A DNA stretch of 64,000 bases from Aphelocoma coerulescens (lineage: Eukaryota; Chordata; Aves; Passeriformes; Corvidae), in the NCBI RefSeq assembly GCF_041296385.1, contig NC_091013.1, positions 8,198,001-8,262,000 on the forward strand, written 5' to 3'. Every line of letters begins with the position of its first letter. Positions within the stretch are counted from its first letter, which is position 1. The notes beneath the pieces were generated by a model. It was not told where the DNA came from. It ran no database searches and saw only the letters and a program-made list of their open reading frames with translations. Below are positions 13,033 through 26,800 of the stretch, in pieces. Made by a program: the position numbers and the translations under genes.

Positions 13033-14838
13033 ATCACTAATCTCCCTTTTTCCCTTCAAATTTCAAGAAAGAAAGTAAAGAAGAGTCTCCTGGGGTGACA
13101 CCCTGCACAGCAGCCCAGGTACATGAGATCTGTCCCACCTTTGCTGGATCCTTGTGCAGATCAGCACTGGTCTCTGCAAAACTCTCCAGGAATCAGGAGC
13201 ACCAGTGAATCCAGGCTGGAGATGCCTAAGGCAGGGCAACGCAGAGTCTGTCATGCCTGGGGAAGCTGGTGGCAGCCCCAGGCCAGGGAGGAGAGGTAAC
13301 AAGAACTGGCCCAATCTGCTCAGATTTAGGGGTTCCAGCTTCACCACTGGTTCACAGCCAAGGAGAGTGAGAAAAGCAGAGGCCTTCTTCACAGGATTTT
13401 TGGAAACTTTTAGTGGAGAAATACTGGCATGCTCTTTAAACCTTTAATGAGAGATGAGATTCGGGATGGGCTCCAACAGCCAGAATTCTGGGAGAGTTTT
13501 GCCAGTCACACAGGCTGTCCAGTGGGATTTAGAAGATATGCTGAGAAAGAAAAACATTCTCATTCATCACATTCCCTTGTGCAATTCCACACATTCAGAG
13601 ACAGGAGCAGACTGTTTTCCCACTGTGAAACCTGACTAGACCTTCCTGAGACTGTGGGCAAGGTCTGAGTGCAGCTGAATACTCTGCAGTTCTGGTGAAA
13701 TCACTGTGAGGGCTGGGGCTGCCATGTTGTTTTGATGTAGGAACAGAAGGAAATGGGCTGAGAGAAAATAAAAAGAAAAGAGGATTGTTTTCAGGGGTAC
13801 AGTTCACAGCAAAAAAAGTTGGGCCTTGTGCTGGTCAGTCAGTTCCCCCTAAGAGCTGACTGTCTGCAGCACCTGCAGCTCGTGAAAGGTGTGTGAGTGG
13901 TGGGAAGGGAGAGGAGGAAGCTGGGGTCTGACTGGGGTGCAGTTAGGATTGGTATTGCACAGCAATGCCCATAAGAAATAACCCAGTAACACTTATTATA
14001 TACTGCACAAGGGGTGGGGGCAGTCAGATAAGGTGAATGCATGAAGAACCAGGCTCATTTGAACTTTGGCCTGGTTCCTCTCAGTGTTTGCTTGGTTTAT
14101 ACTAGGATAAAAACACTACAGAAATCTCTTGATAAACACATCAGTGAAAGACGAGTCAGTCTCCTCATCCTTCACATGCTCTTCCAGCCTGGAGTCACAC
14201 TGGCCCTTTCAGTCACCCTGCAAGTATTTGGGTGCAGTTAGATGCCTTTGCTTACCTTCTGACTAAGCCAAGAGGTATCTCCACATCACAGAAATCATCA
14301 CAAAAACACAAGGAAATGAGCAGCTATAGCTTAATTATGCTCCAGAGTGAACTCAAGGCACTGCAGTGAATTCAGCAGAGATAATTCAAAGGGAAACAGG
14401 GAAGCTGCCAGTGGTCTGGCTGGATAAACTTAAACAGAAGAATATCTGGCTTCTTTTAGACTTAACTGAAATAAATTTGCTTCCCAGAGCTAAGTTCCAG
14501 CTCCTGTTCCCTGTAACCCTATGAAAAGGCACCACTGACAGATGAGCTTTTAGCAGCTGCAATTCAAGGTGTGTTTATTTGGTGGCAGTACTGGATTAGC
14601 AGATTTAGTCTCTCCTCCCTTCACCACCGATTCCTCCCTCACACCGCCCATCTGCTGTGCTGGGGCAAACGCTTGTACCTCTGTAGGGAAAGGGGATCAG
14701 GGAACTGATGTGGTTGAAAACCAGCAGAAGATCCCCCCACACTCCCAAGGTTACTCTTCAGGGGGTCTCTTCCCTAAGCAGCTGAGAGGGTACAAAGGAC
14801 TGGACAGGGAACCCCAGGGGTCTTCAGGTGCACCTAAA
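13033..14838. other. unique noncoding DNA
   Basis: Open frames of up to 109 codons (13,063-13,392 minus; 13,154-13,447 plus) overlap on opposite strands, as expected of chance frames in GC-richer DNA. No domain, splice context or repeat match was recognised. Confidence 0.45.
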
Positions 14839-14843
14839 CACAG

Positions 14844-15507
14844 TGTCTTGGGGTGACTTTATGATGTGTATCCCCTATCGCTGCCCCATGCCCAGAAATT
14901 AATTTTGTGCCTTTCTGTGCCTTTAAACTGAGCCTGGGAGGGGAGAGGAAAACCTGAGTAAAACTTCTTCAAAGCAGTTTGCAGCTTGTTCAAGGTCACA
15001 CAGAGACAGAGACTCTCTTTTCAGCTGCAGCAGCAGAGTGAGAGTGGGGAAGGCACCTGACCTGGCTTGCTTTTGGCCAGTTTTTCAGCTCCTTTTCCTT
15101 TCTCTGGAGAGAGATGGAGAGTTGAACTTTTGTTTTTCCTGGGACTTTGTTTTTTCTTTTTTTCCCCTCTGCTGGACTGTTTCAACATCAGAATACATCG
15201 GGAGGATTTTCCACTGAGGTCTTGGCCCTGGAGCTGGGCCCACCACCCCGTCCCAGCTCTGAGGAGGGGGAGAAAGAGACTATGAAAGGACTCTGAAATT
15301 TTCCCAGGTTTCTCTCAGCAGAGCGAGAGGTTTTATTATTATTTAGCATTATTATAATTTTCCTGTGTGTTTGTTAAATAAATAGTTTTTACCTCTTTCA
15401 CTTTCCTTCAGAGAAAATTCATTTTTTCCCCAACCTGGTGGGGGAGAGATGGTTGTAACCTGCCTTCTATCAGAGGATATATTTCTAAATTTGGCCAAAC
15501 CGGAACA
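14844..15507 (+). mobile_element. solo LTR of an ERVL-like endogenous retrovirus, copy A
   Basis: This 664-bp element starts TGTCTTGGGG and ends CGGAACA, and is bracketed by a perfect 5-bp duplication CACAG at 14,839-14,843 and 15,508-15,512. TG...CA ends with 5-bp duplications fit class III (ERVL-type) integration. An AATAAA polyadenylation signal lies at 15,377-15,382 in an AT-rich stretch, as expected for the R region, so the LTR reads on the plus strand. No internal gag, pol or env sequence adjoins it, so it is a solo LTR left by LTR-LTR recombination. The same family occurs inverted at 61,530-62,167, at an estimated 80-85% identity by eye. I do not assign a library name. Confidence 0.88.
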
Positions 15508-15512
15508 CACAG

Positions 15513-18500
15513 GTTAACACCTACTTAAAATCTGATATAGACAGCCCTGTTCACAGCTTTGCACTGTCCAAATCAATGTGCAAACTTCCATCAGGCGCTG
15601 GTGGGGCTACAGGGGCCCCTCTGGAACCTCTTTTAAATCCAAACTGTTACTGAAAGAACAGGGGTAATATCATACACATTCACCCCTAGCACTTTATCAT
15701 TCCAGGATGGAAATGACCTCTGCTACCTGGCCTCAGAAGTGGAGCAGCAGTGCACCAGGTTTGTCACCAGAAAGGGTCAAGCAAACAACACAGATTAAAG
15801 CAGAACAAAGCCGTTCGTTTCAAGTGAAGGTTTTCTCCCACAAGATCTTTCCCCTTTTCTTTAGATTATACATGCAGATCAGCTTATTGTTGGCTCCTCA
15901 GGTATCTAACAGCTTCTCTCCATTCTGAAAATGCAGCTTTTGAGCAGCTGAAAGTCCATAGGTAACCTAAAAAAAAAAAAAATCTCTTTTTCCCAAGCTA
16001 AGACAAGGGACAACCCATGCCTGCTGCTTATTCAAGCACCTGCTGGGCTTCAGAACTCCAGCGCTGCTGTAGCCAGAGGACTGGAAAAGCTTCCTTTGCC
16101 TTCTCAGGGCATGTGCTGGCTGTGAGTACAATATGAGAACAAGAATGGTGGTGTGTTTCTGCAGAGATTTAGTTCGGCTCATGTGACATCCCGCCCAGGC
16201 TTTTCCTTGCCATCAGCAGGAAGGCAGGATTACAGCTGATCCCCACTGCTGGCTGGGCTGAGGTGGATGAGAGAGCCCTGAGGCTATGAGGGGAGAAGGC
16301 TGCTCTACATCTCCTGCGTTTTACCCTCATCCCTAGTAAAGGGCATGGACAAATTAGCCAACTTTAAGGGTTATTCTAATTTATAGCAGCGAAGAATGGG
16401 CCCCTGGGAGCCATTATACAAGGCAAGGGTAATTGGAGAGCTAACACCCTTTAGCTAGATGTCCTTCTCTGAACACTCTGTGCATGAAAACTGCTAAGAA
16501 GAAGCCAAATGGCACCAGTTTGGATAAAATCCCTGTTGGGCATGGCAGTATTACATTCTTTAGCTAAAAGGTGCTGGCATTGCCCCATGCATGCACAGTG
16601 TGGGTCTGTTCTAAGGCTGTCGATCACTTGAGCCTCTCCCCTGGTACACAAAGTCCCTTCTTGTGAAGAACCAAGCTCCAGTCCACTTCATACACAACCA
16701 GCCTGGCTCCTGCACTTCCCACAGCCACTCCTGCTCCCTGTGCTCTCCACTGCTGACTTAGGCTCTTGTGTTTCATCTCAAGCACCTCTTCTACTGTTCT
16801 GCAATGGTCTCAGCCCCACGCAAGACAAATTGACCAGGGCACATCACCCCATCTACCCACTCTATTCCCAGGATAAATTGGCAGTAGAAGTATGCAGAAG
16901 GGATTATACAGCTTGTCCAAGAAATTATGGTGGATGGTGATCACTGTTTGAAGGGTAGATGCTTGCTAAGACACACCTTTGCTTCAGGTACTATTGCAAC
17001 AACTGACAACTTTGACTCTCCCTGTAAACCTGATGCCTGACTAAGAAGGTGCCATCTATTTTTTAACCACAGTTAGCTCAATGGCCAGCCAGTTGGATAT
17101 CTGATGCTCAAAGGTGTCCAGGAGAATACAGTCCATCACACAGAAGTAAAAGATACGACATGAAATCAGCTGACTTGGATCATTTTTTACAACTATAGGC
17201 ATTTCCATGCATCTGTTTTAAGAAACACAAAGACCAGGTTATGCTATGAATATGATAGCTTAAATCTAAAGTAAATTTCACTGGAATTGATTTGCACTGA
17301 TACCAGAGAGAAGAAGGTAAGAATTAGGCTCTTTTTTTTCAGATTTATAACAGAACTAACAGCAGAACGTACAATTTTCTTCCAGTAATAGATAATGATT
17401 AAATAAAGCAAAAATGAATTTTGACAAGCAGCTGGTTTGGTAAAATTTATAGGCACAGAATCAGATTCTCTGCCTCTTGCAATTTACATACTCATTCAGA
17501 CCAACACTAAGTGACTTTAACTCTCTATTACGCCAAGCCAAGGGTCCCTCCCACCCAACATGCTAAAGGTAAAAATAATTGTATATTCATGATGAGTATA
17601 GAACCAGGTTCACTAGAATTACATTGCATCTTTCCTTGTGAAAATTTATGTCCATGAGAAGCTCTTATGTTTCAGTCATGACAGTGTGTAAAAATGAAAG
17701 CTCTCAGAGCTATTCTGGAAAAATAGAATGTTAAAAAGGGGTGTTTTGGAAAAATAATTTAACCACAATCATTTTCTGCAGTCTAAAGCCAAAGTATCTT
17801 CAGCTTCTGTAAACTGACCTTAAGCCAAAGAGCACTTGAGAATGCTAAAGTGTGGCAGGAAACATGACTGGGAACTCACTGCTTTATGTACCTAAGGCAA
17901 TTTTTTATGCCACTAAAATAAAGGATAATTTGGCTTCTAATATTTCAGATGAGAACCTTGAAGAGAGATTCTGAGAAAGCATGAGCTTATGCCACTGGCA
18001 AAACCCTGACACAGGAGAAAGAGGTGAGCATGATTCCTGGGAAAAGCAGAGCTTTGTGTTCTCCTTTCTAGAAAGTGTGCCAGGAGAAGCAGAAGAAAGG
18101 AAGACTGGACTGGTCACTTCAGACCACGCAGTGTTAACAGCAAGAAGGATCAAGAAGCTGGCTCAGACACCATAGCCCGGTGTACACCCAACAGGGAGGC
18201 TTCAGTAGGTCTAAGTGCTAGAGAATTTTGCAATCAGTGTTTACTCTGACCAGACAGGACAGGTCACTGGTCAGGAATAGGGAAGGATAAGCGCTGAGAA
18301 GGTTTGCAACAGGCACACAACATAAAGCAGCACAATGATACTTTTTCCACTACACCATCTATTTTTTAACACTACAGCTACCCTAATTTAACCAGTAGTT
18401 GGATTATAAAGAAAAATATTAGCTGAAAAGTATGCAAGTTTATGCAAGACAAGATGGAGCAGGATATAGAGAATATTAGCTGGTTTGTGACTGATCTTGC

Positions 18501-21500
18501 ACACCTTCACTAACTCCAAGGCAGTTTACTCCCCTTTTATTGTGGAGAGATACTTTGCACTTACCACAGAACTGAAATGCAAACGCAGGACTTAACATAA
18601 GCCAGATGAAACACTGCAGATTTACATACAGCTTTCCCATGGAGATAAGCCTTCAGGAGTCCACTGAAATACAAATTTAGCTTTTATCCCCTTATTAATT
18701 CTAGGAGCCTTTTTTGCTTGTAATTGATGAAGATAACACTCTTCCATAGTGAGGTAAATATATTGCATTAGACACATATATGACATATACCTAAAACACA
18801 AAAGGACATAAATTAAAAGGTAGAAATTAAACAAGTAATTAGTTGCAACTAGAAAAGTACAATAACCTTATGATCTTTAATCTATGGCTGTGAAGTCTCA
18901 GCCTAGAGTCCCCAGCCCCCTGGCATGCCCTTCCTAAATTTCTCTTAATGTCTAAATTACATGCTTGTTAACCAACAGCACTCATGCTTTAGGTCACTGC
19001 AAGAAGAAACGGCAGGAACGACGGAGTGGCCACGCTGAAGGGAATGGCTGAAGCCTGGCATCCATCCACAGAGCTGTGCAATGACAGGACATTGAATTAT
19101 ACTGCCATGGAAGTTTAATTTTCTTCAGCTTGTACCAAACACCACCCAGAGGCACAGAGCACAACGTCTTCTCGAGGGCCACTCTGATATTACAGAAAAG
19201 AAGGGGAATGCAGGGAAGTGAGTGCTGACTGTAATGTTCAAAGAGATGACAGAAAAAAAAGCACATCCTCCTTTATGTTATGCTTGTCTCGATTCAGAAT
19301 GCAATAGTCTGTCCTTCCCCTGCATCACCTTTGCCAAGGTGCCAAGGTGTTCTTCACCCAGCCATGGAATATGCACATGATGGTGAATCTTCAGGTGGAC
19401 AGCTAGAGGCAGCATCAGGCTCCTTTTTCCACTTGGAATGGACTGGGATATGGCAGCTTATTGTCCGAATACAGGCACCACTTGAGTCTGCTAAAAGCAA
19501 TCAGAAAAATTCAGTTAAAAAACCCAGTTCCCTTAGGAAACAGATTGAGATAATTTCATCAGATATATTCTGGAATGCTGTTACTCCAGACTATGAGGAA
19601 CTGCAACCTGAGCAAAAAAACCCCTTAAATAGCGGGCCAGCTGTCCACAGCACAACCATTTTCCATACCCACGAACTTAAAAGCACAGTTTGAACCAGTC
19701 ATCACTGAATTAGTTTATAATACAAACAGGTTTCACCTTAGAGTCAAGCAGGTGCTGATTAAAGCAGTGCTTGATTAAAACTCATTCCTATCTCTGCTAA
19801 AGGAACGAAACTGAGCTGCCTGAAACATGCAGCTCCCAGCCACATTGCAGACACAGCCTTCACCTGCTGTCCTGTGTTCACAGGCATTGCAAAGACAAAG
19901 TCTCTCATGAAAACAAAACCACCACTCTCCTGACAGTTAGATGAAACACCAAACAGAACAGAAAACAAAACAAAGCCACCACTCTGCCAGCTTTTTCAGA
20001 AGTTTTCTCTTGCTCCTGCAATAGAGAGCTCCCACACTGAGGCAGGCGCTAATGCGTGCGGCCGCCCGCTGCTGAGCCTGGATTTAAGCCATAAATTGTA
20101 GTTTAAATGCTCTGAGTAGTCCTGTGACCAGTGGGGTCTGAACTTTCTGCTACAGAAGTCTTCTGAGTACTGATCTGGCTGTGCAGTAGAGCCTGGGATC
20201 AGGACCTAGGCAGCCAGGTGAAGGCAATTGTGCTTGGTTATATTGAGGGAAAAGGCACCGAGCAGGGCGGGTGCCTCTGCTGCAGCAGACCAGACATCAT
20301 GCTGGAGTTGCCACAGTGTGCCAGATCTGGAAGCTGAGGCTACCCCCAGGACTTCTGAACTCTTTTAAATGAGCTCTTAACAAGCTTGTCTAGGGGAAAG
20401 AGACATGGACACAACTCGGAACTGGCCACCCTGCTGGTAAGATGCCCATCAGTTCACACAGCCCACAGGCACTGCCACAGAGCGTGTCAGCTCACACATC
20501 AGGAGCCTTGTGACACCCCACAAGGTGGCCCAGACAGCACCAAGGCTGATACCCCTGGCCATGTCCTTCAGTCCTGCCCTGCATATTCTTACAAGGCTCC
20601 GGATATCACAGTCAGACATCCCTGTGTGTAAATTCTGGCAGCAACAGAATCGTGAGTATGACATAAAGATCAGCAATGGAAAAAGTATCAGACAAAGGCT
20701 GGGGAAGGTTTTGCTGGAGTTTATTTAATAAAAGGAGAAATTGGTTATCACAAGGAATAAAATATCATGTGAATAAAAAGAACTCATTTCAGCTGTCTGT
20801 TTAAACTTTTCTGTGCACCTTTTCCTCTGTAAAAATCTTGAAATACACCTGCCTCCATTTACAATGCACCGATGTTGCAGTTTACATCCAGTCCTCCGAG
20901 GCACTTGGATGTTACTGGGTATTGCCAGGCAACTACAGCTCTCAGTGACATAAAAGAAATTGGGGATCTTCAGCAGAAGATAATTAGTATCTCCATGGAT
21001 GCTCTGAGAACCTGATTCAAAGAGAGATGTGTGACTTTTCTCAACTTACACACCCATATCCCTTGGAAGAGTGATGTGTAAGTGCCTGCTAACTTTCCTG
21101 GTAAAAGCATTAACATTTTTTTTGTGTTCAGGCCCTTTCTGACACAAACTGCAAGTCAAACAGAGAATTTCAAGAGTGAAAGCAAAGAATCCATACAAAG
21201 CTCTGTCTTTAGCCTGAAATAGCAATGAGCTCATGTCCTGATAAAAGGCTAAACACTGAGCAGAGCTAGCAAGATCAGAGGATTTCCTCACAACACAGTC
21301 TCAGCCAGCTTCTATATTTTGCTTTGTTTCACACTGCAATAAAAACATCCACCAAGCAGGAACAGAACAACCTGCCTCAGTGTCAGGCACCAGCCCACCT
21401 TCCTGCCAGCTGGCAGTGAAACTCATGAGGTGGCCAGGGACCTGCCCTGCTTGTCTGTTAGGTGGGTCCCAGCTCGCTGGAAGGGTGGAAGTCAAGCCAC

Positions 21501-23687
21501 AGGGCCACTCTAGCCAGCGGCAAATGCCAGGCACTCTTTTTGTTCATACACGCGGAGATAATTTGAGTCACCACCCTCCCAGACAAGCCAGCCGTAAAAA
21601 AAACACCAAACCCAGGTTTTCTGACGAGGCAGGGATATTACACACGGTTTCAACATCAGAGAGGAATTTGCCAGAGGAAAAGGGTTTCCCTGGCAATGAT
21701 GTGGGGAGGCAGCATAGGAATCCTTTTGACCACTAGGTTAAAAGGAGGACAGAATCCTTGTGCCTCAGAAGGCACCCTCTTTCCTATTTGTAGCTATGTC
21801 AGGCAATCCTTCCCACAAAGGGTTTTTGAGCTCTTTTTTCCTCATGCAAGCAAGCCAGGACAGGTCTGGCATGAGTGGGCTGGAGGTTTTCGGGGCCACA
21901 CCTATCCCACAGAAACTTGCGTCGAAGCCAGCTATGGCAAATGCCAATAAAACCTGCAATCAGTGGCAGCTTTCATGGTAAATGTGTCCATTTATCAGGT
22001 GTGACTTTCCTTTCAAAACAATACAGGATGAGGCTGCAAGGTGCGTAAGCAAGTCCATTTTTTACAGGACAGTTTAGAGCACAGGCCTGTCTTCTGTTGC
22101 AGTGGGTGAAGCGTGGGGCAGCCCAGCACAGGGAGAAACTCCCTGATGGGCACGGTACAGCCCAGGGGGCTAAGGAGGGGGATTACCAAACGTCCCCTCC
22201 CCACCAAAGAGCAGCATTTGGGAGAAGCAGTGAAGGGGAGGGTGCACACCCTCTGTGCAGTGCATCCACCTCTTTTCCTTGCTAGTGACTGAAACCAGTG
22301 GCAGACTCCCATCCCTGATACCATCTCAGGACTTCAGACTGGAAATGGCTGCTGCAACAGAGCTGGGCAAAACACTGTGGTTCCACTGTTTACTCTGCAG
22401 GAGCTACACGTTTCAGGTTGGCCACCAAAATGAGATCTATTATTTACCCAGGTCTTTAGGGAAATTAAACATCCATCACAGCGCCATAACCAGATAATTT
22501 AAAACAAAATCCAAACCTGACAGTCCTCCTAAGCCTGGATTATGAAAGTATGCAAAAGCAACATCAATATCCCCAGAGAGAGACAACTGTGTAGTCAAAA
22601 GAAGAATTTGGCCACATTCTGTGCTTTCATAGATCTGTCAATATTTATTTGTTGTGACCTGCACTCTCATGACTCTAAGCACAGCTGAAACTGTTCACTG
22701 AACATGTCCAAAATTAATTGACCTTGATTCCAGTCCTGGGTGAGAATTAAGCAAACTACATATTTTTAACTTGTAGGTTCTGTTGGGATTAAATCCTATG
22801 CATAAGAATCTGAATATAGTGTGATAATAAAAGGTTCATTTTCTGCTTTTTCTTAGGCACTTGATCAATAGGTTTCTATTCAAAACAACAAACTTTACTA
22901 CTGAGCAAAGGCCAGGCACTGAAAATTAAATCCAGAGGTGTAATTTTTTCAGGAAATTGTGAGCAATGGAAACAAACTAAGTCAAGTGCAAGTGCAGCCT
23001 TAAATAGAACTTTCACTGTCAACTAAGGCTTTAATAAGTGCTTTGTAAGACTAATGACTTTAATTCTTATTCCAGAGACTTTAAGGTGAATTGCCATTCT
23101 ACTGTAAAATAATCCCATGTAAGCCAAATTAAAAGTAAACTTGGATGGAGAACAAAATGACCTGTTTGAAATTCTCCTTCATATTTCCCATTTGCTATTT
23201 ACTCACTTCCTTCTAATTTTGCAGTAGGCAGAGAGCAAGATCCCTTCATTGCACAAGGGAAAGACTCAATGGCTGTTAATCTGATTTGATGCTGCTCTGC
23301 TTGCATCCTTTGCTGTGCCATGGAACCTGGCACTGAGGGCTTCAGAGAGGTCTACGGGCAGAAGTGCTGGATGCATACTGCAAAAGCATTTCCTGAACCA
23401 CTGGCTAGCTTGTGAGAACCCCCACAGGTTTTCTTTGGTCAAAGTGAACTGCTACATTTCTGCACTGTACCACGTTACTGGGCAATAATATTTTTCAAAC
23501 ACAGCCTAACAGGGAGCAAAGCCACATGCTCAGAGCTCAGGGAGAGCTGAGCCCTGCTCCTCTGTGGGCTCTGGGAGGAGCTGACGGCTGTGGCTGACCC
23601 AGCCTGCCTGGATGCTGAACTGCTGCGCCACAGAGAGAATCCTAATTTGTTCTAACAGGATGGGCGTACTCCGGGCTGCGTCCCCAG
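15513..23687. other. unique noncoding DNA
   Basis: No gene is recognised. A poly(A) run lies at 15,969-15,982, a small 9-bp tandem duplication (TGCCAAGG-type) near 19,330-19,350, and an isolated CpG cluster with a GCGGCCGC word at 20,058-20,065. The longest frame, 19,280-19,693 (137 codons), has no recognisable family and no splice context, and I judge it spurious. Frames at 21,380-22,324 overlap on both strands. Confidence 0.5.
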
Positions 23688-23850
23688 CCAGTGTAAATCA
23701 CAGGAGCCCTCCTGAAATCAATGCAATTATGCCAATTTTCATAGATTCATAGATTTTCAAGTCAGAAGGGAGCATCGTGATTTACATGTTGGCTATAGCT
23801 GTGATCTATGTTGTAAATGAGGATTTATACCAGCCGGGAGGATCTAGCCC
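23688..23850. repeat. ancient interspersed repeat relic interrupted by CR1-like sequence
   Basis: The flanks 23,690-23,735 (GTGTAAATCA..., TGAAATCAATG...) and 23,811-23,850 (TTGTAAATGAGG..., AGGATCTAGCCC) resemble the two parts of an old repeat seen in non-avian reptiles, built from GTGTAAAT-type words and ending in a TCTGGCCC-like block. Between them lies a CR1-like segment (annotated separately). The comparison is from memory and both flanks are heavily eroded, so the identity is tentative. If right, the relic predates modern birds. Confidence 0.35.
23738..23805 (-). mobile_element. old CR1-like LINE 3'-end relic
   Basis: TCATAGATTCATAGATTTTC followed by AGTCAGAAGGGAGCATCGTGA matches, on the minus strand, the 3' end of the CR1 lineages common in turtles and crocodilians, whose terminal unit is AATCTATGA rather than the ATTCTATG of avian CR1. 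Similarity fades after about 23,785. The different tail and strong erosion point to a lineage older than the other CR1 fragments in this window. Confidence 0.6.
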
Positions 23851-26800
23851 TTCAATGCATTTCAGGAAGTCTCATCTTTTAGTCAGATAAATTCTACAGA
23901 GCAGCTGCTTTGCTGCAGAAGATTTTTAGCTCTGCAGGAGAATAGCAGAGCCCTGCAGATTTGCATGTAGTGGGAAGGGCTGTTTACACCTTGATGAGAG
24001 GCTGAGAAGGGCAAAAAAGAAACAGCACAAAGCACTGCTTGGAGCAGAGGACTTGGTCAGGGAACAGCGAAGGTGGCTGAGCAAGGAGGGAATGACAACT
24101 TGATGGAAAGCATCTGGATGTGCTGTTCCAGATATCCTGGCAGCAAAATGAGGGCAGGCACAGAAAGCAAGGAAGCAGCTTTTGAGGGTCAATACCATGT
24201 TTTTCCTTCCTCCTGCACCAGCTCAGCAGGGAACCTGTAGGCTGGGTGGGATTTTGAGATCTTTCCCTGCTCCTTTCAACTTGTGGCTGTTTCTCAGGGC
24301 ACCTTGCTGCTTGCCTGACCTCCCTCAGCCCCTGAGCCAGCTGGAGGCAGCCTTGCCTGCAGGAGGAGAAAGATATTCCTGTATCTTTGCTTGCAGGAGA
24401 CTATGAATGGGTGGACCTGTCCATACACTGATTGTCTCACATGAAGATTTGCACTGACCATTTAGGAGGGTTGCAGATAATGGTTAGTAGGTTCATACCA
24501 TTTCCCCCATTTTCCCTATTTACCCTTTCCTATCAGACAGGGCAGGCATTTGAAGGTTAAGGTATCAGCCACTGAGGCAGAGGTGCCCTGAGATTTGAAC
24601 ACGTTTTGCAGTGCATTTCCTTTCACCACGACAGCTATAAACCCCTTCCTTTCCTACTGCCAAAGCATCCTCACATGCTGCTTTGTGAGACAACACAAAT
24701 CTGGGGAAAAGGACCCGGCATGGCAGTGAGCTCTGCAGAGCAGCCTGACAACACCCAGGACTGGCAGTGATATCCTGAAGCACAGGATTCATATGGGAGA
24801 GAAAATGAGGCGGCCTTAAGGAACCTTTTAGAAGCTCCATCATTCGTCAAAGGAAGAAAATAATTAAAAATGATGGGTCCAGTCCAATGCTCCGGACTGG
24901 CACTGGTTAGGTTTGGTTTTACTGGGAAAACGTGTCAAAGCAATGAATCTAGAGCTAGTGAAATAAGCTGTGGCCACTTTGTTTCATCTCACAGAACAAA
25001 AGAGGACTGTCTTGAACAGAGGAGTCCATCTGCACTGCCCAGAGATGTTTATGTCATAAAGCCTTCATAGGGAGAAAGGGTTCAGTCTACTTGCAGTCAA
25101 CTGACAGGAATCTGAGAGCTGGTCAGAGTTTTTACTATGGCCATCCCTTTGCTTAATCTTAACTCATCCAACTCAAACCAGTGTAAAGGAGACAAAACTT
25201 CAGTAGGCTTAGGTAGGGCTGGGGAATTTGTGAGGTCTTAGTGAGAGAAAGGGCATGTACTTAATTCATGGACCAGACTGTGGGCTGAGCCTGACTTTGA
25301 GGGCAGGCTGATGCTTGTTGAGAACTGGAAATTTCTGGGGACTTCTCAGATGCATTAAGGCTGCATTTTTGGGGTGTTGTAACTGGATCTGGGATTTCCT
25401 GTGCTTTGTTTCAATAGCTATGGTTACGCAAGTAGGCACAGACTAACTTAACTTAAGCATTCCTACAAGCTGAGATAAAACAGCTCTTTCGATTTCCACA
25501 CAGTAAATGAGGAAAGCCATCTAAAATTTCTCAAGTAATGCAAAATACATTGTACTGCCATTAAATCTTGTCCACAAATGCAGCAGTTGGAAAACAAGGC
25601 CTGGTCTCTCCCTTATTTCCTAACCCAGCCCTAACACCAGTCCAGAACGCACAAAACATCTCTGGAGCTCCACCAAGAATATGAAAACAGAATGTTTCTC
25701 TTTCCATGATTAATTCAATTCACAATGCTTGAGGAAGAGTCTATAAACACACACATGCACACACAGCAGCAGTCTAACGAATTATGCAACGAGTTTGTTT
25801 CATTTTTAGTTTCGCAATCAACCCTCAATTTAACTAGGGGCTCACTGACACTCACCTGGGAAATTTTTTAAAGCTGACTTTTGCTGCTGTGAATGTACAT
25901 TTCAGCCACCCTCCACCAATGCAGCAGCAACCTCCAAAGGCCCCAGTGAAGGAGGGAAAGCATTAGGTGGGGAAAGGCACTGCTCATCTTGTCTTTCTGG
26001 TTTACATGTCCACTAAATCCCACTTGATTTCTCTGCCGGGTAGGCTTGAACACAAGGGGAAGAGAGGGGACAATTAGCGCTCACCCCCTGGGCACACACG
26101 TGCCCTTTTGGGAAAAAACACCTCAGTCTCTGGAATCTCTTTTGTTCTTTCTTTAATTGCAGACTGATGCTGCCGGATTTTGAAGCAGCACACAAGAACT
26201 GCTACTCACAACTAGCTGTTTCCTAGAAAGTGTCGGTTTCTCACTGCTGTTTAATTCCCCCCGATGTCACTGTTCAGAGTTACGTTTAAAATGCCAACCC
26301 AAAACACAACACAGTGGTGCAGAGAATCCAAAGAGAAGCATTGCAAGCTTGAAAAGAAGCATGTGCACAACACACTGGCTTAATGTGGAAGAAGGAAACA
26401 GTGCTGAAACAGTGAGAAAAGTAATTGGGGACTTTCTGGACAGCTGCTCTTTATGTGGGATATGTTTCCACAGGGATTGTGACTTGACTGAATGGTGGAA
26501 TTGAGAGTGGCACCATCAGCATATGAGATGAAGGACTCCTAAAGACAGTATGGAAAGTAGCTGAAAGTAACTTTAATTACTTTAAAATGCATTAGGAAGA
26601 TAGGTATTATTCAGGGACTGCTTACTACTACTTGATCACTAAGTCCTCTGAATCAAAACCTGAGCTCAGAACAGGGACTGAGCCAAAATAAAACCACATT
26701 AGCCTCAGAAGGTTTTGCTGTGCACTCAAAATTGAGGGAAAAATTAATTCTGATTAGAAGCAGAGATGACACAAAAAATCTGCATGTCTGTTTTTGGGGG

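Noticed and set aside
14844..15507. Retroviral coding remnants in or beside the LTRs
   Set aside because: Both members of this family and the LTR at 43,632 are flanked directly by target duplications, so they are solo LTRs with no gag, pol or env.
19280..19693. 137-codon plus-strand frame
   Set aside because: No recognised family. The length is within chance expectation for 64 kb.
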